A DNA stretch of 64,000 nucleotides from Candidatus Desulfosporosinus nitrosoreducens (GTDB taxonomy: Bacteria; Bacillota; Desulfitobacteriia; Desulfitobacteriales; Desulfitobacteriaceae). The stretch lies in contig NZ_JAVHUW010000083.1 in assembly GCF_030954495.1 (NCBI RefSeq), positions 124,001 through 188,000 on the forward strand, given 5' to 3'. Positions 35,036 to 43,529 of the stretch are shown piece after piece (position 1 is the stretch's first letter; each line of letters starts with the position of its first letter). The notes below the pieces were generated by a model. It had not been told where the DNA came from. It made no database searches and was given only the letters and a program-made list of their open reading frames with translations. Made by a program: the position numbers and the translations under genes.

Positions 35036-35356
35036 ATGGAACACTTATGGCCTGAAGACATCAATTTTGAGAGGGATATTTTGATTAAAACTACTGATGT
35101 AAACATAATTGTAAATCACTCCCCAAGCAGACACGTAGTTCAAACCTTTGAGGTTAAAAATGGGCCATATGCCGGGAGAAAGTATCATATTTTTTGTAAC
35201 AAAAAGGGGTGCAGTATTGCGAACTATCACCCTAAAGATTACGCTGAAATGTTGATTCAGTTGGTGATTGAGGAAAAAGATACGATTTTTGAACAACATA
35301 AAGGCAAGATTTATCTGGTTCCCAATAGCTATAGGCAGGAATTGAATTATAATTAA
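35036..35356 (+). CDS. Hypothetical protein
   Basis: 106 residues, ATG with AAAGGAGGGG upstream. A soluble alpha/beta protein with KNGPYAGRKYHIFCNKKGC in the middle. No recognised family. Followed by a short gap and a terminator at 35524. Confidence 0.6.
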   Translation: MEHLWPEDINFERDILIKTTDVNIIVNHSPSRHVVQTFEVKNGPYAGRKYHIFCNKKGCSIANYHPKDYAEMLIQLVIEEKDTIFEQHKGKIYLVPNSYRQELNYN

Positions 35357-35523
35357 GGGCTGCATGTCCCCTGAGGATTCGGGAGATGAGCAGCAACTAT
35401 TACTTTTATTCATACTTAAGTTGATTATAATGAATTTGTCTTTTTTCCTCGCAAGTATTATTATTAACTTAATCCAGTTGCTCGCTGGTTTCCAGTTTTC
35501 AAATCATTTCATATTTCCACTTA

Positions 35524-35548
35524 CCCCTCCAAAAGAGGGGATTTTTTT
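35524..35548 (+). terminator. Intrinsic terminator
   Basis: A perfect 6-bp stem (35524-35529 with 35535-35540), 5-nt loop, seven T. The surrounding 35357-35753 stretch has no supported gene. Confidence 0.8.
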
Positions 35549-35753
35549 AATTTATCTGCTCTGCAGGTCTGTATAATCTCAGCAGTTTTTTGAGCGCAAT
35601 GAGTTCAAAAGCTGAGGCCTGGTCAAGTCTGGCCGACTTTGTGTCAGACTTCCCCTATCAGACATACACTAAGTTATATAGTTTTGGAGTTCCTTGGGGG
35701 AAGGTTCAAATAAGTTAAGAAATAGCTAAAAACTAGATAACGTTAGGAAGAGG

Positions 35754-36305
35754 TTGAATAAGTTGGCGTTGTTAAACTGGCATGAAGACTTTATCGTTCA
35801 TTTGGCAAGCCTCGTTTGTCCGAAGGTTTATGTTGAACTTGGTTTATATCATTGCATGCTGTTCAATCGTATTATACCTTTTGCCGATCAACTAATTGGC
35901 GTGGATATTAATGCGGATGCCGGAAACTATATGCAGAAATCTTCAAAAACTAGTTTTTTTAAAGGCACAACTCAGGAATTTGCCCAAGAAATAAAGGCTA
36001 ACCCTCTGCAAATAAATATGTTGTTTATTGATGCCGATCATTCTAAGGATGCAGTGCTAGAGGATTTCAAAAATTTCTTTCCATATGTAGCTCCGCATGG
36101 CCTTATTTTACTGCATGATACTCATCCTGGCAATGAGCAAATGATTCAGCCGGAATGGTGCGGTACGGCCTACCAGGCTATGGCGGAGTTATCGAAGGGA
36201 GCGGGAGAGGCGTATGAACTGATGACAATTCCGCTTTCACCCGGATTAACGATTTGCAGAAAACGCTTGACGCAATTAGCCTGGCGGGAAACCATTATAA
36301 ACTAA
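35754..36305 (+). CDS. Class I SAM-dependent methyltransferase (Methyltransf_24-like)
   Basis: 183 residues. Motif I VELGLYHCMLF near residue 27, acidic LIGVDIN near 45, and post-motif NMLFIDADHSKDAVLEDFKNF near 88-108 with GLILLHDTHPG near 118, as in small class I methyltransferases. The glycine loop is atypical (only one Gly). Substrate unknown. It starts at TTG 35754 after GGAAGAGG and lies at the left border of the phage-derived region. Confidence 0.75.
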   Translation: MNKLALLNWHEDFIVHLASLVCPKVYVELGLYHCMLFNRIIPFADQLIGVDINADAGNYMQKSSKTSFFKGTTQEFAQEIKANPLQINMLFIDADHSKDAVLEDFKNFFPYVAPHGLILLHDTHPGNEQMIQPEWCGTAYQAMAELSKGAGEAYELMTIPLSPGLTICRKRLTQLAWRETIIN

Positions 36306-36527
36306 CGGTAAGACTGAAATTGAAGCAAGCAATAGTTAAAAGACTAGAGGCGGGTAATTCCTCGCTTTACTTTTTTCGCTGCCTGGTGGGTTGGTCTAGC
36401 CTTAGCGTTGTAGATGATAATTGTCTCGTAGTGGTTTGATGCGATACTCCTGTTAACAGTGTAATCCCTAATTCGATCCCCTATAGCGGTATTTATGTCT
36501 TTATAGATTATGATGACCGAGCCAGTG

Positions 36528-36575
36528 AAGGCCTCAGATGACCTGAATTTTAGGTCATCTGAGGCCTTTATTTTT
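36528..36575. terminator. Strong bidirectional terminator at left edge of phage region
   Basis: A perfect 17-bp stem (36528-36544 with 36552-36568), 7-nt loop, T tract on the plus side. It ends the minus-strand repressor gene and any transcript from the methyltransferase. Confidence 0.85.
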
Positions 36576-37206
36576 AGTGAACCTCCGCTACGTATCGTAT
36601 AGCCTTACCGAGGATTCGAACGTCCTTCATTTCCTTTTTTGTGTATATTTGATCAGGATAGTTGGGGTTTTCTGCCCTAAGAATAACTGTTCCGTTAATT
36701 TTATAAACACGCTTCAGTGTGGCTTCTTGCCTGTCAATTAAAACGGCTGCGATTTCTCCCGTCTCAACATCCGGCTGTTGGCGAATGAAAACTAAACTGC
36801 CGTCAAAAATATAGGCTCCGATCATACTATCTCCCTTGACTCGTAAACAAAAATCCACATTAAGTCCCTCAGGTACATATTCATAACCTTCAATGTTTTC
36901 CTGAGCCCAAATAGGTGCGCCTGCTGCGATAACGCCTAAAACAGGTATTTTCTTTGCCGCTTCTTTCATTTCAGAATATTTGGACTCGCCGGGAATTCCC
37001 ATTAGCCAAGAAGGTCTTAGTCCATACTTGGCGGCTATTGCCTGGACCGTAGGGATCTTAGGAGCCATGTCCCCTGTTGTGTAACGGGATATTGCGGAAG
37101 GACTCAAATGTAAGTATTCCGCCAAGCTGTAAGTGGTATCGTTATTGTCTTTCATCGCTTCTAAAAGCCTTTGCCCAAACAGGTTCTTGTTGAAATACTT
37201 ACCCAT
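36574..37206 (-). CDS. CI/LexA-type phage repressor (XRE HTH plus S24 peptidase)
   Basis: 210 residues. N-terminal HTH (YSLAEYLHLSPSAISRYTTG, about 24-43), then a C-terminal S24 autoprotease: cleavage site Ala-Gly in VIAAGAP, nucleophile Ser in VKGDSMIGA, and Lys in EATLKRV. This is a lambda-CI-like repressor expected to be inactivated by RecA during DNA damage, which would make the tail cluster SOS-inducible. Start ATG 37206 follows AAGGGGCGG. The operators are probably the palindromes in the upstream divergent region. Confidence 0.92.
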   Translation of the reverse strand: MGKYFNKNLFGQRLLEAMKDNNDTTYSLAEYLHLSPSAISRYTTGDMAPKIPTVQAIAAKYGLRPSWLMGIPGESKYSEMKEAAKKIPVLGVIAAGAPIWAQENIEGYEYVPEGLNVDFCLRVKGDSMIGAYIFDGSLVFIRQQPDVETGEIAAVLIDRQEATLKRVYKINGTVILRAENPNYPDQIYTKKEMKDVRILGKAIRYVAEVH

Positions 37207-37240
37207 GTGATCCGCCCCTTGCATTGTTTACTCAGATGTT

Positions 37241-37338
37241 ATTATATTTTCAAATGTAGAGAAAAGCAATGCTTTGACATAAATGTCGCAAAATGATATT
37301 GCGGAACTCATTGACAGAGTTTTGAGGAATGCTATAAT
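37241..37338. promoter_or_regulatory. Divergent phage control region with operators
   Basis: Minus strand: TTGCTT (complement of 37264-37269), 17-nt spacer, TATAAT (complement of 37241-37246) for the repressor. Plus strand: TTGACA 37311-37316, 16-nt spacer, TATAAT 37333-37338 for the tail cluster. Between them lie palindromes GACAT-AA-ATGTC (37276-37287) and CGCAA-N7-TTGCG (37287-37303), likely repressor operators. Confidence 0.75.
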
Positions 37339-37377
37339 GAAAACGTTGAGTAACGCATTAAAGAGGAGGTAGATTAA

Positions 37378-37548
37378 ATGCCGAAAACACTTTGTACTCA
37401 ACTCTTGAAGGGACGAATAAAGGGGAAAAATACGTTTTACCGGAAAGCTGGCAATAAGCTAGTAAGGAAAAATATTCTTGTGCCGGCAAGCACTCTGTCG
37501 GGTAAAATGGACGCTTTTTCCTTGATGACTGTCACTGAGGCGGAGTAA
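37378..37548 (+). CDS. Small basic phage protein (Cro position)
   Basis: 56 residues from an ATG 40 bases after the strong plus-strand -10 element, with AGAGGAGG upstream. Highly basic (many Lys/Arg in the first 35 residues). It occupies the place of Cro or an early antirepressor but shows no clear HTH. Too short for standard ORF cutoffs. Confidence 0.55.
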   Translation: MPKTLCTQLLKGRIKGKNTFYRKAGNKLVRKNILVPASTLSGKMDAFSLMTVTEAE

Positions 37549-37787
37549 TTGCTGTTTCCTTAAGAATGTCGCGCGATGAATTGGGTCGATATTTTTTCTT
37601 ATAATGTTGCTAAACTCAGCGAAATATGCCCTGGCTTAGTAAAGTTGTTTTCTTATGCCAAACTAAAATTTACAATGACTTTTATAAAGCACCTGAGCTG
37701 ACTATGGCCCGATAATGGATTATAGGTTGCTGAATGGACAAGCTCTGGATTCTTCTTAAGGCAAAATAAAGACGAGGAGGTAAAGTC

Positions 37788-38267
37788 TTGGCTAACAATG
37801 AGGTTGTGATTAAAGAAAAGAAAAAACGAGAGAAACCGATATGGTACCAAAGAACGGTTCGCCGCTTTACTACTTATACTCAAGATAAACTGCGGCTGCA
37901 AATTCTTAGGGCACAGCTTGAAACAGAATTCCCCGGCAATACGTCTCACATCAGCTTAAGCCCCGGACACGCTATTGGTATGGTAAGGGATCAAACCGGG
38001 GAATACGGCTCTAAACGATCAGAGCTTGAAGCAGAAATTAACGACTTGAAATTTAAGATTCAAGAGGTGGATATCATCCTTAATTCTTTGGGTTCCACGG
38101 AAAGGAATTTAATAGAACTTAAATATTTCCAGAGATTTCATAAGGATTTTTGGATAGCTGGGGAAATCGGGATAGCAGTGAGGTCTTATTATCGACTGAA
38201 GGAAGAAATAATAAGTATGGCAGCACAGATGTTTGGCTACGCTGAGCGGGAACAGGTTAAGTTGTGA
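37788..38267 (+). CDS. ArpU/RinA-type phage late transcription activator
   Basis: 159 residues. A basic N-terminus (EKKKREKPIWYQRTVRRF), coiled coil (about 75-105), then a sigma-70 region 4-like HTH (STERNLIELKYFQ...WIAGEIGIAVRSYYRLKEEI, about 108-145). Such proteins switch on late operons of Gram-positive phages. Start TTG 37788 follows GAGGAGG. It is placed directly upstream of the structural genes, as expected. Confidence 0.8.
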   Translation: MANNEVVIKEKKKREKPIWYQRTVRRFTTYTQDKLRLQILRAQLETEFPGNTSHISLSPGHAIGMVRDQTGEYGSKRSELEAEINDLKFKIQEVDIILNSLGSTERNLIELKYFQRFHKDFWIAGEIGIAVRSYYRLKEEIISMAAQMFGYAEREQVKL

Positions 38268-38460
38268 AAAGTATTTAGCCTTTACCAGCTATGAGCTCTG
38301 ATATTGAAAGAACTGTTTATTCGAGCAAGTAACCGTTAAACTTATTTAAGGTAAGCACTTAAAAGCTGGTTCAGAGGATTAACGGATTTGATTTTAACTT
38401 TAATCCATTTTATGATATTTTTGGCAGTAATTTGTCAGAAACTTTGCAGAGTTTTACCTC

Positions 38461-38516
38461 AAATCCATGATATTATGATAAAAAGAGAGCTGTCCGATAG
38501 GGGCAGCTTTTGTTAT
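38461..38516 (+). repeat. 56-bp duplicated promoter/hairpin unit, copy A
   Basis: AAATCC, ATTATG-AT rich -10-like segment, then hairpin AGCTGTCC/GGGGCAGCT and TTTTGTTAT. About 80% identical to copy B at 38917. It looks like a terminator with an upstream promoter-like segment. Confidence 0.6.
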
Positions 38517-38916
38517 ACAGTCAGAAAGGATTAACTACTTCCCTCCCGCATAAAGGGTAATTAGGGGGGTGCCTGCGCCGTAAGCTCCTAGGATGTGTTA
38601 ACCCGTAATCCGTGCAAAGATAGTGTCTTTGGGTGTCAGTCAAGCTCTTTTATCCTGAATAATTAGTCAGAGGATTCTAGGGGATAAAGAGAATATCTTT
38701 TTGGAATTAAGATGAGAGGAAAGGGGTGAGGCAGTTTAAGTTTGTTAGGAAAGGTTATAGAGATTTTCCTGCAAGAAAACTGCCCGGACAAAAGGGCAGG
38801 TTTATAAGCAGGTGAATGTTTTCTTTATATGAAATTAATTACATTTATATAAAATTACAGAAAAATAGGCAGAGAAATGGCAGTAGACTGGCTGAGAGTT
38901 GGCCCAATTACATCGA

Positions 38917-38971
38917 AAATCCGTGGTATTATGTTATAAAGAGAGCCGTCCGAAAGGGGGGCTTTTGTTAT
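38917..38971 (+). repeat. 56-bp duplicated promoter/hairpin unit, copy B
   Basis: Same order as copy A at 38461, with the hairpin GCCGTCC/GGGGGGC and TTTTGTTAT. The changes in the stem partly keep pairing. Confidence 0.6.
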
Positions 38972-38980
38972 TAGTAATTG

Positions 38981-39110
38981 ATCCGCTGGCTAAGCCGTTC
39001 TAAGACTCCCGCTTCGGCAAGCGGTGAGTTAAGAGCGGCTAAGTCCCTGGATAAGTGCGACTAAGATTCAGATGGAGTTAAAACTCCACCGGAATCAAGT
39101 CTTCTTTATT
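38981..39110 (+). repeat. Structured ~130-bp repeat, copy 3
   Basis: Third copy of the element at 32607 and 33421, same orientation, inside the phage region. The first hairpin is perfect; the second has two mismatches. Presence in both host and phage DNA suggests mobility. Confidence 0.8.
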
Positions 39111-39150
39111 GGCTAATCAAAATTTAACTGAAGCATGAGAGGTGAACATA

Positions 39151-39276
39151 GTGAAGAAAAAGAATTTTAAGAAAGAATTGCCTAAACCGCCACCGAAGGT
39201 TAAATACGAAGACACTAAGAGGTTTAAAACTTTTGACCGGATGATGAGAACGAATAAAGGAATATGGCTGGAATAA
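39151..39276 (+). CDS. Small basic hypothetical protein
   Basis: 41 residues from GTG with AGAGGTGA upstream. Very Lys-rich with a Pro stretch (ELPKPPPKVKYEDTKRF). Probably phage-derived; function unknown. Confidence 0.5.
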   Translation: MKKKNFKKELPKPPPKVKYEDTKRFKTFDRMMRTNKGIWLE

Positions 39277-39290
39277 GGAAGTGGAAGGAG

Positions 39291-39386
39291 GTGAGATCTA
39301 TTGACAATCATAGCGAACATTATTATAAAGCTTCCCTCTTGGGGAGAGTTGTTGAGCCTGAGTCAAAAGTTAAGAGATTGGTTTGA
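39291..39386 (+). CDS. Possible 31-residue ORF
   Basis: Starts GTG 39291, next to AAGGAG, and stops before the terminator at 39426. An alternative frame from TTG 39301, with better ribosome-site spacing, would read through that terminator and is less likely. Weakly supported. Confidence 0.25.
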   Translation: MRSIDNHSEHYYKASLLGRVVEPESKVKRLV

Positions 39387-39425
39387 AAGCAGCGGTGTTT
39401 TTAGGTCGATTTCAATAGTAAGTAT

Positions 39426-39460
39426 AAAAACAGCCATACAGATGATGGCTGTTTTTAAAT
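39426..39460 (+). terminator. Intrinsic terminator
   Basis: A perfect 12-bp stem (39426-39437 with 39445-39456), 7-nt loop, its 3' arm ending in five T. Confidence 0.75.
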
Positions 39461-39581
39461 GCTCGGTTCGAAAGTCGAAAGCACTGGCAAACTTATCCTT
39501 TGAATGCTTCTCAAACCTCAAAAAAGGTAGACAGGAAGCAAAGTTCAGAAGCTTCTGTTTTGTTGTTCTTGATCAAGCTGA

Positions 39582-39815
39582 TTGGGCGAGGATCAATTTG
39601 GAGCTGCAAATGATGAGGAGAGCTCTGGGTATTTGCCAAAGTTCCTCAGTCTTGCAGAATGCCAAAGGCTTGAGCGCAGAAAAAATATGGCGATGGAGAA
39701 GGTTGGCCAGAGAACCTACATGAGGATGAACCCCGATCCGCTGAGCAAAGTTAATGACCTACTCGTCGTTAAAAATATTCTAAAGAGCGGCGAGGGTAAC
39801 AAAGGTAGAAGGTGA
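39582..39815 (+). CDS. Possible phage protein fragment before the connector genes
   Basis: A 77-codon frame from TTG 39582 ending 6 bases before the connector gene. The C-terminal half (RTYMRMNPDPLSKVNDLLVVKN) looks protein-like. Another frame overlaps it, and no ribosome site is clear. It may be the scar left by loss of capsid genes. Confidence 0.3.
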   Translation: MGEDQFGAANDEESSGYLPKFLSLAECQRLERRKNMAMEKVGQRTYMRMNPDPLSKVNDLLVVKNILKSGEGNKGRR

Positions 39816-39820
39816 AGTAA

Positions 39821-40390
39821 ATGGCACTGAAGTTAATTACACCGCCGGCAATGGAACCATTGAGCCTGGAGGAAGCGAAACATCACTTGCGGATTAGCGG
39901 TGATGATGACGATGCGATTGTATCCAGCCTGATAAACCAGGCCCGCGAGTATTGCGAAAGTTATCAGAAACAAAAGTATATCACGCAAACGCTGGAGCTG
40001 GTGCTGGATAGCTTTCCGACTACAAACTATATTGAGTTCACGGACTTTTCGCCTGTTCAAAACGTTGTCAGCGTTAAATACTATGGCACGGATGGAACGG
40101 AATATATCTTCGATGCCGAAAATTACATCGTGGATACCGATAGTCTTGTGAATCGAATCGCTCTGGGCTACAACAAACAATGGCCTTCAATTGCTCTTCA
40201 GCCAATTAATGCCGTTAGGATTCGGGTAGTTGCCGGCTATGGTGATGCTTCGGAAGTTCCGGAGTCCGTCAAATGGGCTATGGTACTGCAAATGAGATTA
40301 GTTTATGATGATTATAAGCCGGAGGATTGCCAGAAATTAGAGAGCGCCCGGGATGCCTTTCTCAATATGAACAGAGTGGTGCCTGTATGA
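39821..40390 (+). CDS. Phage head-tail connector protein (gp6-like)
   Basis: 189 residues opening LITPPAMEPLSLEEAKHHLRI, the classic start of gp6/phiE125 gp8-type connectors, with DDDAIVSSLINQAREYCESYQ helices and NAVRIRVVAGYGDASEVPESVKWAM near 130-155. In phages it joins portal and tail. Overlaps the next gene by 4 bases (ATGA). No portal gene is present. Confidence 0.85.
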   Translation: MALKLITPPAMEPLSLEEAKHHLRISGDDDDAIVSSLINQAREYCESYQKQKYITQTLELVLDSFPTTNYIEFTDFSPVQNVVSVKYYGTDGTEYIFDAENYIVDTDSLVNRIALGYNKQWPSIALQPINAVRIRVVAGYGDASEVPESVKWAMVLQMRLVYDDYKPEDCQKLESARDAFLNMNRVVPV

Positions 40391-40728
40391 AGTCTGTAAA
40401 ATTAAATAAGAAGATTGATATTCAAAACTATGTCCGGGTGGAAAACGAAGTTGGTGAAGAAGTTAAGCAATGGCAATCTTATGCTGAAGTGTGGGCTTAT
40501 TTTCTAACTGGCTATGTTCCGGTTGACGAACACCTGAAAGCTGAAAAGGACACAGAAAGTGTCTATTATGAGATCGTGATCAGGTATCGGGATGACATTG
40601 ATACGGCTATGCGTGTAGTTTATCACGACAAATTTTACAATATCGACCACGTCGTCAACGACAAGGAACAAAATATTGAAACTCATTTATTTTGCACCCT
40701 GATAGAAGAAGGTGTTTATAATGAGTAG
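40387..40728 (+). CDS. Phage head closure / head-tail joining protein
   Basis: 113 residues from ATG 40387. Beta-rich, with EVGEEVKQWQSYAEVWAYFLTG near residue 20-40, RYRDDIDTAMRVVYHDKFYNIDHV near 67-90, the pattern of gp16/SPP1-type stoppers and head closure proteins. Overlaps both neighbours. Confidence 0.78.
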   Translation: MKSVKLNKKIDIQNYVRVENEVGEEVKQWQSYAEVWAYFLTGYVPVDEHLKAEKDTESVYYEIVIRYRDDIDTAMRVVYHDKFYNIDHVVNDKEQNIETHLFCTLIEEGVYNE

Positions 40729-41128
40729 TTTGGAAATCAGTGGCTTAGCAGAGTTTGAGAGGGATCTTGGCAAAGTTGTCAGTGAGAAGTATCCGACAGA
40801 AGCAAGAAAATTTATGGAAAAACAAGCTGATGATCTGAAAACTCAGGCTATGCGCGAAACTCCGGATAACCTGACAAAAGAACACTGGCAAATAGCTACC
40901 GCAAGCGCGGAAGGTGAGTCCGGAGGCTATATTGAATTTACGGTTACGAATAACGCTCCGAACGTCCGCTTAACTGAAAACGGGCATAAACGGGCAAATC
41001 GGCATGGAAAATATCGTTTTTATCCTGGGAGTTATATGCTGGAAAAGGCTGTGGTAAAGAAAGAAGCCCAGTTTGGCAATGAACTGAATACCTTTATACG
41101 CCGGGTCTTGGAGGAATTAGAATTATGA
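40721..41128 (+). CDS. HK97 gp10-like tail completion protein
   Basis: 135 residues. LEISGLAEFERDLGKVVSEKYPTEARKFMEKQAD at the N-terminus and a variable beta part ending YPGSYMLEKAVVKKEAQF near 100-118, as in HK97 gp10 relatives. Starts at ATG 40721 after AGAAGAAGG. A minor tail or neck component. Confidence 0.8.
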   Translation: MSSLEISGLAEFERDLGKVVSEKYPTEARKFMEKQADDLKTQAMRETPDNLTKEHWQIATASAEGESGGYIEFTVTNNAPNVRLTENGHKRANRHGKYRFYPGSYMLEKAVVKKEAQFGNELNTFIRRVLEELEL

Positions 41129-41604
41129 TTGGATATGTTGATGTTAAACGATCCATAATTGATGTTTTGAAACGTAAGGCCGGTACTGTAAAGGTTGTCG
41201 CTAATGAAGAAATGAGCGGATTCAAACCACCCGCCTTTTTTGTGCAAATAATGCCCATTAATGATACACCTTATCGTGATTACGAGGAGAAACTTCTAAC
41301 TGTCAATATTCATTACTTTTCGGCAGAAAAGACAGATTTAGCTAACCTTAAAATGCTTGACCAGTTAAATCTGGCCTTTTTTAATGTCCTGAAAATCGGA
41401 GATCGGGTGATTACCCTGCAGAATAAGAGACATCAGATCAGTGATAATGTCTTGCAGTTTAAGTTTGACTTGGAATTTTTGAATGATCTCGAGGCAGAAG
41501 AAATAAATAACAACTGGGTAATGATGACTGAGATTGACGAAAGCCTGGGTTATAGCGAAGGAACCGTAGAGTTGATGCAAGAATTAGAAATCGAGGAGGA
41601 ATAA
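41125..41604 (+). CDS. Phage tail terminator-like protein
   Basis: 159 residues. The first part (DVKRSIIDVLKRKAG, FFVQIMPINDTPY) and position between gp10-like and sheath genes fit the DUF6838-type tail terminators of contractile phages. It caps the tube and sheath at the neck. The 4-base overlap with the previous gene supports one operon. Confidence 0.7.
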   Translation: MIGYVDVKRSIIDVLKRKAGTVKVVANEEMSGFKPPAFFVQIMPINDTPYRDYEEKLLTVNIHYFSAEKTDLANLKMLDQLNLAFFNVLKIGDRVITLQNKRHQISDNVLQFKFDLEFLNDLEAEEINNNWVMMTEIDESLGYSEGTVELMQELEIEEE

Positions 41605-41609
41605 AAACT

Positions 41610-42674
41610 ATGGGATTGCCTGAAATCAATATCAAATTTCAGACGTTAGCCGCCACCGCAATTGCCAGAAGCGCGAGAGGAATTGTCGCCTTAATTTTGA
41701 AGGATTCAACCAGAGCCACTTTTGACACAAAAATCTATACGGATATCACTCAAATTGATCCTCAGGATTGGACAGCCGCAAACCTGGATTATATCAATAA
41801 GACCTTTCTGGGTATTCCAACAAAAGTTATTGTTGAAAGAATTGATACTGCTGCCGTAAATTACAGTGATGCCCTGGCGAGGCTAAACAACAAGAAGTGG
41901 AACTATCTGGCGATCCCCGAACTGGCTGACGGCGATGTTTCCACAATTTCTACCTGGCTTAAGACGCGAAGAGATGTGGATAAAAGGACGTTTAAAGCGG
42001 TCTTGCCCAACAGTGTTTCGGACCATGAGGGAATCATTAACTTTACAGGAAAAGATATCAAAGTTGGTGATACAACGTATACGACAGCGGCCTATTGTGC
42101 CAGAATAGCGGGAATTTTAGCCGGTTTGCCCTTCACCCAAAGCTCAACCTATTATGTTCTCAGCGAAGTAGACAGCATCACTGAAACAGCAACACCGGAT
42201 TCCGATATTGATGCCGGGCAGTTTATTTTGATCAATGACGGTGAGCATATCAAAATAGGCAGAGGCGTAAATAGTCTAACTACGACGACGCCGACAAAAG
42301 GGGATATGTTTAAGAAAATTAAAATTATGGAAGCTATTGACCTGATTCGCGATGACATCCGGGATGCCTTTGAAAACGAATATGTCGGTAAGGTTAATAA
42401 TTTCTATGATAACAAGGTCCTCTTGATCGCTTATATCAACCTCTATTTCAAAGGACTGCAAAAAGATGAGGTTTTAGACCCTGATTTTGCTGCCGCGGCG
42501 GAGATTGATCTTGAGGCTCAAACGGAATACCTTCAGTCAATCGGGGTTGATGTTGCGAATTTACAGACGGCACAAATCAAGGAATACAATACGGGAAGCA
42601 AAGTCTTCATCAAAGCAAGCGGCAGTCCGCTTGACGCTATGGAAGACCTTGATTTCTCAGTATTAATCGTATAG
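41610..42674 (+). CDS. Contractile tail sheath protein
   Basis: 354 residues. Opens GLPEINIKFQTLAATAIARSARGIVALIL and closes with ALEDLDFSVLIV-like strands (AMEDLDFSVLIV), both typical of XkdK-type sheath proteins, with YVGKVNNFYDNKVLLIAYINLYFKGL near 275-300. The presence of a sheath defines a contractile (myovirus/R-type) tail. AGGAGG-type site before the ATG. Confidence 0.92.
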   Translation: MGLPEINIKFQTLAATAIARSARGIVALILKDSTRATFDTKIYTDITQIDPQDWTAANLDYINKTFLGIPTKVIVERIDTAAVNYSDALARLNNKKWNYLAIPELADGDVSTISTWLKTRRDVDKRTFKAVLPNSVSDHEGIINFTGKDIKVGDTTYTTAAYCARIAGILAGLPFTQSSTYYVLSEVDSITETATPDSDIDAGQFILINDGEHIKIGRGVNSLTTTTPTKGDMFKKIKIMEAIDLIRDDIRDAFENEYVGKVNNFYDNKVLLIAYINLYFKGLQKDEVLDPDFAAAAEIDLEAQTEYLQSIGVDVANLQTAQIKEYNTGSKVFIKASGSPLDAMEDLDFSVLIV

Positions 42675-42687
42675 GAGGGATAAAGTT

Positions 42688-43131
42688 ATGGCAAAAATCA
42701 GAGGCAATAATCAAATCAGCGGTTCCTGGGGTCAGATTTGGTGGGATGGTGAATTAATCTTTGAATTAGAGAGTTTTGAGGCTAAGGTAACTGCTGAAAG
42801 AGAAGACGTTGTCATCGGCATGAACAAGGACTCAAAGCTTGTGGGGCTGAAAGGTGAGGGTTCAATAAAGGTCAAGAAGGTGTTCAGCAGAGGAAAGAAA
42901 AATCTGCTTGAGGCTTGGAAAAAAGGTCAAGATCCGCGCAGTACTCTTGTGGGGAAAATAAAAGATCCGGATACTGTTGGCAATCAGTCTGAGCGTATTT
43001 CCATAGGCAACGTCTGGTTTGACGAATTGACCTTAATGCAATTTGAAAGCGGCAAGAAGGGTGAAGAGGAATACAAATTCGGCTTCACCGCTGAAGATGC
43101 AGATTTCCTGGATACAATTGAGGTACAATAA
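42688..43131 (+). CDS. Tail tube protein (XkdM-like)
   Basis: 147 residues. NNQISGSWGQIWWDGELIFELESFEAKVTAEREDV start and GEGSIKVKKVFSR middle match XkdM-type tube proteins of contractile tails, which polymerise as the inner tube. Directly follows the sheath gene. Confidence 0.9.
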   Translation: MAKIRGNNQISGSWGQIWWDGELIFELESFEAKVTAEREDVVIGMNKDSKLVGLKGEGSIKVKKVFSRGKKNLLEAWKKGQDPRSTLVGKIKDPDTVGNQSERISIGNVWFDELTLMQFESGKKGEEEYKFGFTAEDADFLDTIEVQ

Positions 43132-43151
43132 AGAAAAAGAGGTTGTTGGCC

Positions 43152-43529
43152 ATGGAAGTAAGGAAGAAATTAAGTGTTAGTGATTTAATAGCCAACGTCG
43201 ATAAAATTAAGGCCAAAAAGGCCGAAACTCGGGAGCTGTTTGTTAAATCCCTGAATGCAAGCGTTACAATCGTTAAACCCAGCCGGGCTACGATTCTTGA
43301 CAGCTATGATATAGGAGAGGGCGCAGGCAATTCGTATTTAGTGTATGAGTGCGTGATGGAGCCGAGCTTTAAGGACACAGCCTTACAAGCCGCCTACAAT
43401 GCCACCGGCTATGAGGTGCTGGACCAAATCCTGGATTCCGGTGAAATCGATTCCATTGCCAAAGAAATCATTGGCTTTGCCGGATATGGTGCGGATTCCG
43501 TAAGTGTCGTTGAAGATGTAAAAAACTGA
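43152..43529 (+). CDS. Tail assembly chaperone (XkdN-like), short product
   Basis: 125 residues in the zero frame, ending at TGA right after an A-AAA-AAC slippery heptamer. The N-terminal part (KKLSVSDLIANVDKIKAKKAETRELFVKSLNASVTI) is XkdN-like. These chaperones hold the tape measure protein for tube assembly. Start ATG 43152 is preferred over the TTG at 43143. Confidence 0.82.
   Translation: MEVRKKLSVSDLIANVDKIKAKKAETRELFVKSLNASVTIVKPSRATILDSYDIGEGAGNSYLVYECVMEPSFKDTALQAAYNATGYEVLDQILDSGEIDSIAKEIIGFAGYGADSVSVVEDVKN

Larger units (their letters stand above)
38268..39150 (+). other. Gene-poor region where head genes would be expected
   Basis: No significant ORF. It holds two related ~56-bp terminator-like units (38461, 38917) and repeat copy 3 (38981). 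In an intact phage the terminase, portal, protease and capsid genes would lie here or just downstream; none is visible. Confidence 0.5.

Noticed and set aside
35364..35576. 70-codon hydrophobic ORF
   Set aside because: It runs through an intrinsic terminator at 35524 and has no ribosome site.
39301..39723. 140-codon ORF from TTG 39301
   Set aside because: Despite a good ribosome site it reads through a perfect 12-bp terminator hairpin and has a non-protein-like composition.
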